DNA of 33,870 nt, from assembly GCA_023229795.1 (NCBI GenBank), contig JALNYP010000040.1, forward strand, positions 1-33,870, written 5' to 3'. The number at the start of each line of letters is the position of its first letter. Position 1 is the stretch's first letter. This document shows positions 1 to 7,855 of the stretch, one piece after another. The notes beneath the pieces were generated by a model. It was not told the DNA's origin, did not search any database, and saw only the letters and a program-made list of their open reading frames with translations. Source of the DNA: Syntrophobacterales bacterium. GTDB lineage: Bacteria > Desulfobacterota > Desulfobaccia > Desulfobaccales > 0-14-0-80-60-11. A program made the translations under genes and the position numbers.

Positions 1-75
1 AAAGCGCTTGGCTTAAAGGAGGAAGACGTCCAGCGCTTAATTGATGAGTATCGAGCCGAACCAAACAATGCTTAA
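1..75 (+). CDS. Antitoxin C-terminus (partial, runs off the left edge)
   Basis: Frame 1 is open from the window edge to a TAA at 73-75 and encodes 24 residues with the pattern LGLKEEDVQRLIDEYR. Short tails of this kind (LGLTEEDV then a charged helix) are typical of small antitoxins encoded just before PIN-family toxins. The next gene's start lies inside this one and overlaps it by 8 bases, as expected for a coupled toxin-antitoxin pair. The DNA-binding N-terminus is outside the window, so the antitoxin class (AbrB-like, CopG-like or other) cannot be told. Confidence 0.6.
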   Translation, partial: KALGLKEEDVQRLIDEYRAEPNNA

Positions 76-484
76 AGTAGTGCTCGATACCAACGTTATC
101 GTCTCGGGCTTAAATTTTCAAACGAGCAATCCCGCCAAAATTCTGATATTGGTGGCTTCGGGAGAGGTAGTCAACTTTACCTCACGACATATACTCAAGG
201 AGACGAGGCATATACTGGTCAAGAAGTTTTCTTGGACACCGGGAGAAGTTGAAGCTGCTGAGGTTTGGCTAACAACCTTTTTTCAATCAGTAAACCCCCA
301 AAGCCACATTTCAGTTATTGCTGATGATCCGGACAACCGCATTCTTGAATGCGCCTTGGAAGCCCAGGCTGACTTCATCATCTCCGGTGACCATCATCTG
401 ACTGATTTAGAAAATTATCAGGGAATCAAGATCGTTAATCCGGCGAACTTTTTAGCATTAATCGCCAATGTCAATGAAAGATAA
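68..484 (+). CDS. PIN-domain toxin, COG1569/TIGR00305-type
   Basis: A 138-residue protein beginning MLKVVLDTNVIVSG, the usual start of the 'putative toxin, PIN family' group. PIN proteins are metal-dependent ribonucleases. Acidic residues expected to hold the metal are visible: the Asp of LDTN near the start, the conserved DDPDNRILECA block around residue 87, and SGDHHL around residue 107. I chose the ATG at 68 rather than the in-frame TTG/ATG at 41/44 because family members start at this point and because it overlaps the antitoxin stop, suggesting translational coupling. No strong ribosome binding site precedes it. The line at 121-180 has 27 G/C of 60 by direct count, lower than the housekeeping genes downstream. 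The target RNA cannot be inferred. Confidence 0.82.
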   Translation: MLKVVLDTNVIVSGLNFQTSNPAKILILVASGEVVNFTSRHILKETRHILVKKFSWTPGEVEAAEVWLTTFFQSVNPQSHISVIADDPDNRILECALEAQADFIISGDHHLTDLENYQGIKIVNPANFLALIANVNER

Positions 485-548
485 GGGACCGGAAGTTCAG
501 CTTCTTTATGTACACTGACCGACGAAATCCCGTTCTGGAGGCATCATC

Positions 549-983
549 ATGGCTAACAATGTAACCCCCGCATCCGGCGACCTGGTTTTCAAACCCTGCG
601 CCCGGGCGTTTTTTGTCTATTACGTGGCCATGGCCATTGTTTTTCTGGGGCCGCGGATCAATCCCGAAGCCGGCCTGCCCATCTGGCTGGGCACCCTCCT
701 GGGGGTGATCATCGTGGTGGCGGTGATTTACCTGAAATATGGCCAGGAGTATCATGTCAGCCCCCGGGGAGTGGCCCGGGTCTGGCGCTGGCCGACGCCC
801 CGGCAGCAGGAGATCGCCTGGGAGAACCTGGGAGAGATTCAGGTCCTCCGGGGCTTTACCCAGAGCCTGCTCCAGGTGGGCAATCTGGCCTTAAAGGATA
901 AATCCGGCGGCGCCGAGATGTTCTGGTTCGGATTGCCCAAACCCAAGGACCTCAAAGACCTGATCGACCGGAAGCGGCCATGA
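549..983 (+). CDS. Small membrane protein resembling bacterial PH (DUF304-like) proteins
   Basis: A 144-residue protein with two hydrophobic segments (about residues 20-34 and 43-62) separated by a short loop, then a soluble C-terminal part. The layout of two membrane helices followed by a beta-rich region with a Tyr-x-Val-Ser-Pro-Arg-Gly-Val stretch (residues 69-76) resembles bacterial PH-domain (bPH2/DUF304) membrane proteins. That assignment is tentative. The start ATG at 549 is preceded by TGGAGG with good spacing. The stop overlaps the next gene's ATG as ATGA, so the two are probably translated together. No specific function is known. Confidence 0.6.
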   Translation: MANNVTPASGDLVFKPCARAFFVYYVAMAIVFLGPRINPEAGLPIWLGTLLGVIIVVAVIYLKYGQEYHVSPRGVARVWRWPTPRQQEIAWENLGEIQVLRGFTQSLLQVGNLALKDKSGGAEMFWFGLPKPKDLKDLIDRKRP

Positions 984-1657
984 TGGCAACAGAAGAGGCC
1001 TGGGGCGCAGCGCCGGTCTTCGAACCCGGCGAAGCGCAGCCGGTGCCCTGGGAAGACCCGGAATTATCCGGCCCGGCGGCGTTTTACCGCACGCTGCGGG
1101 ATCTTTTGATGCGCCCGGGGAAATTTTTCCAGCACCTGGAAGGGGAAGGCCGGTCCGAACCCCTGGCCTTTGCCTTGATCATCAGTACCGGCGGCCTGTT
1201 ATGCGCCTTCTTTTGGCTTCTCCTGGCCCTGGGACCGGGGGGGCTGAGCCCGGAGGACGCCGAGGCCGGCCTGGGACCGGGCGTGCTGCTGGCCCTGATG
1301 GCCGGCGCGCCGCTCCTGGCGCTGGCCAGACTGGGGGTGGGCGGACTCTGCTGGTGGGGGAGTGTGGCGTTGGCCGGGGCCGGCCGGCAACTCACCCCGG
1401 CCTGGCGCATTTTCTGCTATGCCCAGGGCGGCCTGGCCCTGATGATCATCCCGTTCTTCGGGCCGCCGGTAGCGGCCATCGGGGTTTTGACCCTGCTGTA
1501 TATCGGGGCGAAGCAGGTTTACGGCCTTTCCAATTGGGCCTCCATAGGAGCCCTGGCCATCTTCCTCTCAATTCTCTTCGCCGTGGGGATGATCATTCTA
1601 CTCGGCCTGCTGAGCGCCCTGGCTTTCCTGGGGTTTCTGCTGCTGCTCGGCGGTTGA
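980..1657 (+). CDS. Yip1-like multi-pass membrane protein
   Basis: A 225-residue hydrophobic protein. A soluble N-terminus of about 55 residues contains a 'FYRTLRDLLMRPGKFF' stretch typical of bacterial Yip1-domain proteins (the 'L..P..FF' entry motif). Five or six hydrophobic segments follow from about residue 60 to the C-terminus. It starts inside the stop codon of the upstream gene (ATGA), making a two-gene membrane-protein unit. A second ATG at 983 is an equally possible start. The 3' end overlaps the oppositely oriented lapA gene by 60 bases. Bacterial Yip1-domain proteins have no settled function. Confidence 0.68.
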   Translation: MMATEEAWGAAPVFEPGEAQPVPWEDPELSGPAAFYRTLRDLLMRPGKFFQHLEGEGRSEPLAFALIISTGGLLCAFFWLLLALGPGGLSPEDAEAGLGPGVLLALMAGAPLLALARLGVGGLCWWGSVALAGAGRQLTPAWRIFCYAQGGLALMIIPFFGPPVAAIGVLTLLYIGAKQVYGLSNWASIGALAIFLSILFAVGMIILLGLLSALAFLGFLLLLGG

Positions 1658-1882
1658 GGCCGCGTCGGCCTCCCGCTTCTTGCGCCTCACCCTCATGGCA
1701 TGGGCGACCCAGCCGATCACCAGGCCCACCGCCAGACTGATATAGGCCAACAGAAAGGTGGGCAGTTGCCCCAGCTCAAATTTGAACAACTTGAGCGCCG
1801 GCAGGGTTTGGGCATTTTCCACGGCAAAGTCGGCCAGCACCACGGCCAGGAGGATTAACAAAATGAGTTTGAGTTTAGCCAT
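1598..1882 (-). CDS. LapA-family (DUF1049) inner-membrane protein
   Basis: A 94-residue protein with two membrane helices (about residues 5-20 and 40-62), the FAVENAQ segment between them and a highly charged C-terminal tail (RVRRKKRE, then Gln/Glu/Ala-rich). This is the classic LapA/DUF1049 layout. In Escherichia coli the family is linked to lipopolysaccharide assembly control with LapB, but there is no lapB here. An AGAGG site lies 7 bases before the ATG at 1882. The gene begins 19 bases after the response regulator stop, as the last gene of the galT operon. Its last 60 bases are antisense to the Yip1-like gene. Confidence 0.78.
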   Translation of the reverse strand: MAKLKLILLILLAVVLADFAVENAQTLPALKLFKFELGQLPTFLLAYISLAVGLVIGWVAHAMRVRRKKREADAASTAEQQQKPQESQGAQQAE

Positions 1883-1901
1883 GTGCGCCTCTTGGTTGCG
1901 A

Positions 1902-2255
1902 TCACTCTTTCAGGTAGCGTTTCACCACGGCCTTGAGGTCTTCCAGGTCCGAGGATTTGACCAGGTATTCGTCTGAGGCCCAGGTCGCGAAATCCTGCTT
2001 ATACTCCCCGTAGGCGGTGCTCAGTACCACGGGCAAATCCGGACGTTTTTCCTTGATCTGCCGCAAGGCCTCAATGCCGTCCATTTCAGGCATCTTGATG
2101 TCCAGGATGACCAGGTCCAGGGGAATCTTGCCCACGATTTCCAGGGCTTCCCGGCCATTGGCGGCCTGATAGACTTCGTACCCCTCTTCCTTCAGTTCTT
2201 CGCTATAGAGGAGGCGAATGCTCATTTCGTCGTCCGCCACCAAAATCTTCTTCAT
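1902..2255 (-). CDS. Single-domain response regulator
   Basis: A 117-residue CheY-like receiver with no output domain. The acidic pocket is Asp8-Asp9, the phospho-acceptor is Asp52 in VILDIKMPEMDG, the switch Thr lies in LSTAY, and the conserved Lys lies in YLVKSSDL. I chose the ATG at 2255 over a longer in-frame start because it has a strong AGGAGG site and forms an ATGA overlap with the end of the sensor kinase gene, indicating coupled expression. It is almost certainly the partner of that kinase. Lacking a DNA-binding domain, it may act by protein contact or pass phosphate onward; which of these applies is not visible here. Confidence 0.9.
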   Translation of the reverse strand: MKKILVADDEMSIRLLYSEELKEEGYEVYQAANGREALEIVGKIPLDLVILDIKMPEMDGIEALRQIKEKRPDLPVVLSTAYGEYKQDFATWASDEYLVKSSDLEDLKAVVKRYLKE

Positions 2256-4612
2256 TGCCGCCCTCCTTTCGGGGCCTTGAGCGCGCTGGCGGGAACCGCG
2301 CCCTGGCCGACATCTTTCACGAGACAATATTTAGCCACCGGCAGGGTGACGATAAAGGTGACGCCCTTGCCCATCTCATTGTTGACTTCGATCTGGCCGT
2401 AATGGCGGGAAATGATGCGTTGGGCGATGGCCAGACCCAGGCCGGTGCCGTAGTCCTTGGTGGAAAAAAACGGGTTGAAGATATTGTGGAGCACTTCCAT
2501 GGGAATGCCGCCCCCGGTGTCGGAGATGGCCGCCGCGGCGTAGAGGCCGTCCGGCCTTTCCACCGGAAAGGTGTGGATCGCCAGGGTGCCGCCCTGGGGC
2601 ATGGCCTGGATGGCGTTCTGGAAGAGGTTGTAGAAGACCTGCTTCATCTGGCGGTCATCGCAATGGAGCCGGGGCAGTTGGGCGAATTCCTTGACGACCT
2701 TGATTTTATCGGCGTCCAAATCCCGCTGGACCAGGATCAGGGTATCTTCGATGAGCTTGGCCAGATCGTGGTCGCCGTAGTAGGAAAGATTTTCCCCGGT
2801 AAAGTCGAGAATTTCCCGGAGCAGCCTCTCCAGCCGGGTCACTTCCTCCTGGATGACTTCCACATACCCCCTCAGGGGCGAATTGGGCTCCACCAGTTTG
2901 GCGATGCGCCGGGCGAAGCCGCCGATGGAGACCAGGGGGTTGCGGATTTCATGGGCCATGCCCGAAGCCAGGCTGCTCAAGGCGGCCAGACGGTCGGACT
3001 CCAGCATCCGCTCCCTGATGAGCAGGAGTTCCCGGTTATTGGCTTCAATAGTGGAATACAGGTGGGCATTTTCCAGGACCAGGGCGGCCTGGGTGGCGAA
3101 CATCTGGAGTACGTGGAGGGGCTCCGACTCCAGGGGCCGCCCGGAGGCCTGGTTATCCACCAGGATGACCCCGGTGGCCCGGTCTTTCACCACCAGGGGC
3201 ACCACAAAGAATTCCCGGGCCGTATATTTGCCCTCCAGGGCCGGAGGCAATCCCGGCTCCTTGACGTCTTGATGATGATAAGGGAGTTTCCTGAGCACCG
3301 CCAAGGCCAGGGGACCCTGATCCACCCGGAGGGGGATTTCCCAATCAGTGACCGGCAGCATCTCCGGCGGCGGCACCAGTTGGGTCATGAGGTTGGAGCC
3401 CTCGGAATTCGCCGGATTGCGGCGGGCGCCTTTGACGCCCTTCAAGGTCTGGGTGGCCTCATCCACCATCAGAATCACCGCCCGGTCAAACCCCAGGCCG
3501 GGTTCGAGAGTGAGGCCCTGGAGAATGATCTCCTGAAGACGGTCCTCTTGGACCGAGGTCAGCATCACCTGGGAGATTTCCTGGAGCGCGGTGAGGTTCC
3601 GCACCATGCGCTCGTTCTTTTCGGCAAGGTCCTCCACCTGCTGATAGGTGAGGGCGTTTTCGATGGCGTTGACGATGACGCCAGCCATGGTGAAGAGCAA
3701 CTGCCGGTTTTCCGGATCAAAGGGGAGGTATTCGCCGTTGGGGGTGAATTTGTCGTACACCCCGAGGGTCCCGGTCAACTGGCCCTTGAAGGTCAGGGGC
3801 ACGGCCAGGCAGTAATGGGTATGGCCCGCGCTATCCGACGACTCCCCTTCAAAATAGGGCGGTTCCCCCGCCGCGACGATGGGCCCCATTTTGGGCAGGG
3901 CCGGGCAGGCCGGGGGAATCTGCCCGTAGCGGGACGATACCCGGGGCTCGCCGGTGGCGTTATCAATGATGTGGAGCGCGGCGCCCCTGGCGGTAATAAC
4001 CTTGGCGGTAGTGCTGACGATGCGCTCCAGGAGTTCATCCAGCTCGACGGTGGAGCTTAAAGCTTTCCCCACCTCGAAGAGCACCGAGAGCTCGGCGATG
4101 CGCTTTTTGGCTTCTTCCTGGAGGATGGCCTGGCGCAGGGCCGTAGCCAGCATCAGGCAGGTCAACTGGACCCCCTGGCGCTCGGCAGGGGTGAAATTGC
4201 GTTCCGTGCGGTCCACCAGGATCAACACGCCGTAAAGATAGTTGTCGTCCGCCACCGGAAACGCGGCCAGGGTCTGATAGGCGGGGTGCAGCTTTTCCAG
4301 GGGAGCATTGGCTTTAACCACCCCCGGCTGCTGGCGGTGGACGACGGCCAACTTGCGGCTGGCGGCCGTCTCCCCCACCAGGCCCTGCCCCAGGGGGAAT
4401 TCCAGACGCATATGGGGAGGCACGGGGCCCTGGCTGCTGACATTGAGCAGCAGGGTCTCCCGGGCTTTATCCAGGCCAAAATAGAGGGCCAGGTCCACCT
4501 TCAGGTTGCGGGCCAGGAGGTGAACCATGTTGTTGAGGCGCTCCCCAAAGCTCACGGTAGAGGTGAGCACCTCTACCATTTGGGTCAAGAACGCAGTCCG
4601 TTCCGATGCCAT
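2252..4612 (-). CDS. Sensor histidine kinase with three GAF-like domains
   Basis: A 786-residue kinase with no evident membrane segment, so probably cytoplasmic. In order there are three GAF-like domains (about residues 15-165, 185-325 and 345-525), a short coiled linker, the HisKA domain with phospho-acceptor His554 in GMAHEIRNPL, and a HATPase domain with an N box (NLFQNAIQAMP), a G1 box (DTGGGIP) and a G2 box (GTGLGLAI). Three GAF domains suggest sensing of small ligands or redox state, but the ligand is unknown. The gene starts 6 bases after glgA stops and ends overlapping its response regulator, so it belongs to the glgA operon. No clear Shine-Dalgarno precedes the ATG, consistent with coupling from glgA. 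A link to glycogen control is inferred from position only. Confidence 0.88.
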   Translation of the reverse strand: MASERTAFLTQMVEVLTSTVSFGERLNNMVHLLARNLKVDLALYFGLDKARETLLLNVSSQGPVPPHMRLEFPLGQGLVGETAASRKLAVVHRQQPGVVKANAPLEKLHPAYQTLAAFPVADDNYLYGVLILVDRTERNFTPAERQGVQLTCLMLATALRQAILQEEAKKRIAELSVLFEVGKALSSTVELDELLERIVSTTAKVITARGAALHIIDNATGEPRVSSRYGQIPPACPALPKMGPIVAAGEPPYFEGESSDSAGHTHYCLAVPLTFKGQLTGTLGVYDKFTPNGEYLPFDPENRQLLFTMAGVIVNAIENALTYQQVEDLAEKNERMVRNLTALQEISQVMLTSVQEDRLQEIILQGLTLEPGLGFDRAVILMVDEATQTLKGVKGARRNPANSEGSNLMTQLVPPPEMLPVTDWEIPLRVDQGPLALAVLRKLPYHHQDVKEPGLPPALEGKYTAREFFVVPLVVKDRATGVILVDNQASGRPLESEPLHVLQMFATQAALVLENAHLYSTIEANNRELLLIRERMLESDRLAALSSLASGMAHEIRNPLVSIGGFARRIAKLVEPNSPLRGYVEVIQEEVTRLERLLREILDFTGENLSYYGDHDLAKLIEDTLILVQRDLDADKIKVVKEFAQLPRLHCDDRQMKQVFYNLFQNAIQAMPQGGTLAIHTFPVERPDGLYAAAAISDTGGGIPMEVLHNIFNPFFSTKDYGTGLGLAIAQRIISRHYGQIEVNNEMGKGVTFIVTLPVAKYCLVKDVGQGAVPASALKAPKGGRQ

Positions 4613-4618
4613 GGAGAC

Positions 4619-6094
4619 TTACCCGCCCAACAGGCGCTGCCGTTTTTCGGCGGCCAGCCGGTATAATTCGACGTATTTGGGGCCCGCGGTCTTGGTCCAG
4701 GAATAATCCAGGGCCATGTTGCTCTTCATCAGGGCTTCCCAGACCTGGGGCTGTTGCCGGTAGACCGCCAGGGCCCGTTGCACCGCGCCCAACAGTTCCG
4801 CCGGCGTATAGCCGGAAAATTTAAAACCGGTGCCGGCGCCCGTGGCCGGGTCGAACTCCTGGACGGTTTCATCTAACCCGCCGGTGGCTCGCACCACCGG
4901 AATGGTGCCGTAGCGGAAACAGTACATCTGGTCAAGGCCGCAGGGCTCGTAACGGGAGGGCATAAGAAAGATATCGGACCCGGCGATGATCTGATGGGCC
5001 AGCTCCTCCGAAAAGCCGATCATCAGCCCCATGCGCTCATGATATCGAGTGCTGAGTTCCTGGAGGAGATAATGGTGCCGCTCTTCCCCGGTGCCCTGGA
5101 TGATGAAACCCACATCCAGGCGCATCAGGTCATCCAGGATGTTTTCCACCAGGTCAATGCCTTTGCGCTCGAAGAAGCGGGTGGTCATGCCGATCAGGGG
5201 CTGGTCCGGGGCCAGGCTCAACCCGAAGCGCTTCAACAGTTCCAGCTTGCAGGTCTTTTTCCCGGCGAGGTTATCCCGGTCATAAGTGGCCGGCAGGCAG
5301 GCATCCCGGCTGGGCTCCCAACGGACATAATCGACGCCTTCCAGAACCCCGTAAAGCTCTTGGGCCCGTTCCCGGAACAGACCCTCCAGGCCGAAGCCGT
5401 ATTCCGGCGTCAGGATCTCTTCCCGGTATTTGGTGGACACGGTGGTGAGGAGATCGGCGAAGACCAGGCCGCCTTTCATAAAATTGAGCTTGCCGTAAAA
5501 TTCCAGGGCCTTGGGAGAGAGCAATTCCCAGCCCAGGCCGGTGAGGGGCAGATCGTAAGAGGAAAAGAGCCCCTGGTAGCCGACGTTGTGGACCGTGTAC
5601 ACCACCGGCAGGCGCTGGATGGGGAGGCGGTCGCTGTACAGGGTCCTAAAATAGACGGGCACCAGGCCGGTCTGCCACTCATGCGCGTGGCAGCAGTCGA
5701 ACTCCAGCTTCAGGGCGTCAATCATCTCCACCACGGCCCGGGAGAAAAAGATGAAACGCTCGGCGTTGTCATCGAAATCCCCATACGCGGTGCCGTAGAG
5801 CCCCTCCCGGTTATACAGGGCGTCCTGGCCGATAAAGTAAAAATTCAGGTTGGGATCGATCTGGGAGGTGAAGATTTCGGCCGGCACCGTCTTCCAGGAC
5901 ATGGGAATGTTCAGGGTTTGCCCGGTGGAGGTGATGGGGCGTCCCGATTCCTGCACCTGGCGGTAGAAAGGCAACACCACCGACACCTGGTGGCCCAACT
6001 TGACCAGGGACCAGGCCAGGGCGTAGATGACCTCCGCGAGTCCGCCGCTGCGGGCGAAGGGATTCGCTTCCGGGGTTACCATCAGAATACGCAT
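4619..6094 (-). CDS. glgA: Glycogen/starch synthase, GT5 family
   Basis: A 491-residue protein covering the full GT5 family length. It transfers glucose from ADP-glucose (or UDP-glucose) to the non-reducing end of an alpha-1,4-glucan in the cytoplasm. The N-terminal Rossmann half carries the nucleotide-sugar loop as ARSGGLAEV (residues 14-22); the family consensus is Lys-x-Gly-Gly-Leu, so the first basic residue is Arg15 here instead of Lys. Other conserved features are CCHAHEWQTGLVPVY, YTVHNVGYQG, TRFFERKGIDL and the C-terminal EPCGLDQMYCFRYGTIP motif containing the retaining-transferase Glu. The gene lies 17 bases after galT and 6 before the sensor kinase. No branching enzyme or ADP-glucose pyrophosphorylase is in the window. 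Confidence 0.92.
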   Translation of the reverse strand: MRILMVTPEANPFARSGGLAEVIYALAWSLVKLGHQVSVVLPFYRQVQESGRPITSTGQTLNIPMSWKTVPAEIFTSQIDPNLNFYFIGQDALYNREGLYGTAYGDFDDNAERFIFFSRAVVEMIDALKLEFDCCHAHEWQTGLVPVYFRTLYSDRLPIQRLPVVYTVHNVGYQGLFSSYDLPLTGLGWELLSPKALEFYGKLNFMKGGLVFADLLTTVSTKYREEILTPEYGFGLEGLFRERAQELYGVLEGVDYVRWEPSRDACLPATYDRDNLAGKKTCKLELLKRFGLSLAPDQPLIGMTTRFFERKGIDLVENILDDLMRLDVGFIIQGTGEERHHYLLQELSTRYHERMGLMIGFSEELAHQIIAGSDIFLMPSRYEPCGLDQMYCFRYGTIPVVRATGGLDETVQEFDPATGAGTGFKFSGYTPAELLGAVQRALAVYRQQPQVWEALMKSNMALDYSWTKTAGPKYVELYRLAAEKRQRLLGG

Positions 6095-6111
6095 CTGTCA
6101 CCCCTCGATGA

Positions 6112-7110
6112 TTACAGGGTTAACTCCCGAAGATATTGAGCCGCATCTTCCGGAGGCGTAGGATTGATATAAAAGCCCGAGCCCCACTCGAAACCGGCGA
6201 TCAACGTCAGCTTGGGCACGATTTCAAAATGCCAGTGGTAATAATTGAGATCCGGCTCCCGGATGGGGGAGGTGTGCAGGATGAAGTTGTACGGGACCTT
6301 CCCCAGGGCCTTTTCCAGGCGCTTCAAGGTCTCCGAAAAGAGTTCGGCCAGCAGCCGGAAGGACTCCTCCTTCAGATCGACGTAAGAAGAAAAATGGGTC
6401 TTGGGCAAGATCCAGATTTCAAAGGGCGAGCGGGGCGCAAAGGGGCAGATGGCCAGAAATTCCTGGTTCTGCAACACCACCCGGGTCTGCTGCTGCATTT
6501 CCTGGCGGATCATATCGCAAAAAACGCAGCGCTCTTTGTAGTTGTAGTAGAATTTGCCGCCGCTTAATTCCTCCTGGACCAGCTCCGGAACGATGGGCAG
6601 GCCGATGAGCTGGCTATGGCTGTGCTCCAGGGAGGCCCCGGCGGCCCGGCCCTGGTTTTTGAAGATCAGGACGTAGCGGAAGCGGGGATCTTCGCTCAGG
6701 CCCACGATCCGGTCCCGGTAGGCGGTGAGCACCCGGGTGAAGCCGTCCAGGGGAATGCTGGACAGGGTGACCAGGTGGTCGGGGCTTTCGATGATGACCT
6801 CGTGGGCGCCAATGCCGTTCATGCGGTCGAACATGCCTTCGCCGGCGCGGTCCAACTGCCCTTCCTTGGCCAGGGCCGGGAACTTGTTGTTCACCACCCT
6901 GAGCTGCCAGCCAGGGGTATTGGGTGCAGTCCCCGGGTCCCGGTAGGACAGGATTTCGGGCGGCGTGGTATGTTCGTTGCCCGGGTCGAACGGACAGAAG
7001 CCCCCTTTGGTGACTTCCGGTTCCACAACAAAATCGTGAGGGCGCTTGCCCCGCTCGGTAGAAATGATCACCCATCGGCCGATGATGGGGTCTTTGCGTA
7101 ATTCAGGCAT
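6112..7110 (-). CDS. galT: Galactose-1-phosphate uridylyltransferase-family protein
   Basis: A 332-residue HIT-superfamily nucleotidyl transferase. The active-site motif is His163-Ser-His165-Ser-Gln, matching the HPHxQ motif of GalT, where the second His is nucleotidylated. A zinc-type CVFCDM segment and the C-terminal YYHWHFEIVPKL block are also present. GalT exchanges UMP between UDP-glucose and galactose-1-phosphate. Some relatives instead act as ADP-glucose phosphorylases, and the position directly upstream of glgA makes an ADP-glucose role worth considering. It is the first gene of the minus-strand operon; its ATG is 77 bases from the predicted transcription start. No other Leloir-pathway gene (galK, galE) is present. 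Confidence 0.85.
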   Translation of the reverse strand: MPELRKDPIIGRWVIISTERGKRPHDFVVEPEVTKGGFCPFDPGNEHTTPPEILSYRDPGTAPNTPGWQLRVVNNKFPALAKEGQLDRAGEGMFDRMNGIGAHEVIIESPDHLVTLSSIPLDGFTRVLTAYRDRIVGLSEDPRFRYVLIFKNQGRAAGASLEHSHSQLIGLPIVPELVQEELSGGKFYYNYKERCVFCDMIRQEMQQQTRVVLQNQEFLAICPFAPRSPFEIWILPKTHFSSYVDLKEESFRLLAELFSETLKRLEKALGKVPYNFILHTSPIREPDLNYYHWHFEIVPKLTLIAGFEWGSGFYINPTPPEDAAQYLRELTL

Positions 7111-7193
7111 GTGCTTCCAATCCTGGTCGCCGCCGGCCGGACAGGGCGCGCTTAATCGCCCGGATGCCGCCCGGGGGCGGTTGAATGTCCCTC

Positions 7194-7221
7194 AGTATAC
7201 TTGCCTGGGGATATTTTGCAA
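7194..7221 (-). promoter_or_regulatory. Predicted sigma-70-type promoter of the galT-glgA operon
   Basis: On the minus strand TTGCAA (7221-7216) is followed after 16 bases by TATACT (7199-7194), a good -10 box with a 4/6 -35 box. Transcription would begin near 7187, leaving a leader of about 77 bases before galT. The leader contains a perfect 6-bp inverted repeat at 7167-7180 (CCGCCC, two bases, GGGCGG) that could be a hairpin or an operator. Confidence 0.5.
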
Positions 7222-7445
7222 GGGATTTGGCGGACATGGCGCGGCGGGTCCTGAGGCCGGCCTCGGCGCCGCGTCAGGGTCGGGCGCTGGAACTCCCCTT
7301 AACCACCAATTATAAGACGGAATCGCCGATAATCCAGTCCCGCGTGTCTACGCCGCCGAGAGCGGCGGCGCCACATCTTTAATCTCTATGAGCATTTCCG
7401 GGAATATTTTGGGATATGCCAAGGCCCATGATCCACTGCTCACCA
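7222..7445. other. Intergenic region without a recognised gene
   Basis: Together with 7111-7221 this is about 335 bases between galT and the DUF2905 gene, both on the minus strand. No open frame here looks protein-like. A GC inverted repeat at 7351-7367 (CGCCGC, five bases, GCGGCG) lies downstream of the DUF2905 gene and could stop its transcripts, but it has no adjoining T-run on that strand. I see no tRNA or riboswitch. Confidence 0.4.
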
Positions 7446-7658
7446 TTAACGCCGGAACAGGTACATGATCAGACTCAGGATAATGCTGATCAGGATACAG
7501 GTCCCCAAGGGAAAGAAAAAGCTGACATTGCCCCGTTTGAAGCTGATATCCCCGGGCAACCGTCCCAGCCACGGGAGCTTGGGAGCCAGGAGCAATACCG
7601 CCCCCACAATCACCAGGATCAAGCCTATGAAGATCAAAAATCGGCCCAGGTCAGACAT
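7446..7658 (-). CDS. DUF2905 small membrane protein
   Basis: A 70-residue protein with two membrane helices (about residues 7-25 and 48-68) joined by a polar loop, PWLGRLPGDISFKRGNVSFFFPLG, given here only as its key elements LGRLPGDI and FFFPLG. This loop is the signature of the DUF2905 family, which is widespread in Desulfobacterota, Firmicutes and Chloroflexi and has no known function. A GGTGA site lies about 9 bases before the ATG. It stands alone on the minus strand, head to head with hisA across roughly 200 bases. Confidence 0.82.
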   Translation of the reverse strand: MSDLGRFLIFIGLILVIVGAVLLLAPKLPWLGRLPGDISFKRGNVSFFFPLGTCILISIILSLIMYLFRR

Positions 7659-7855
7659 AACTTGGTCACCATCTGGTGCATAAAGAGTACGCCAAAAGCC
7701 ATCGCCTTAGCGCCATGGCTAAATTGGGCAGCATCAAGCCGCAACTATATTATCAGGAGAACCCGGTGAATTTTCAAGGAGAATCCCCCAAACCCGGAAT
7801 TATCCCGCCCCGGCGATTGTCAGGGGTGGCTCTTTCAGGTTAAAATGTTTGAATT

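Noticed and set aside
7351..7367. Rho-independent terminator after the DUF2905 gene
   Set aside because: The stem is GC-rich but no T-run follows on the minus strand, so it is noted only as an inverted repeat.
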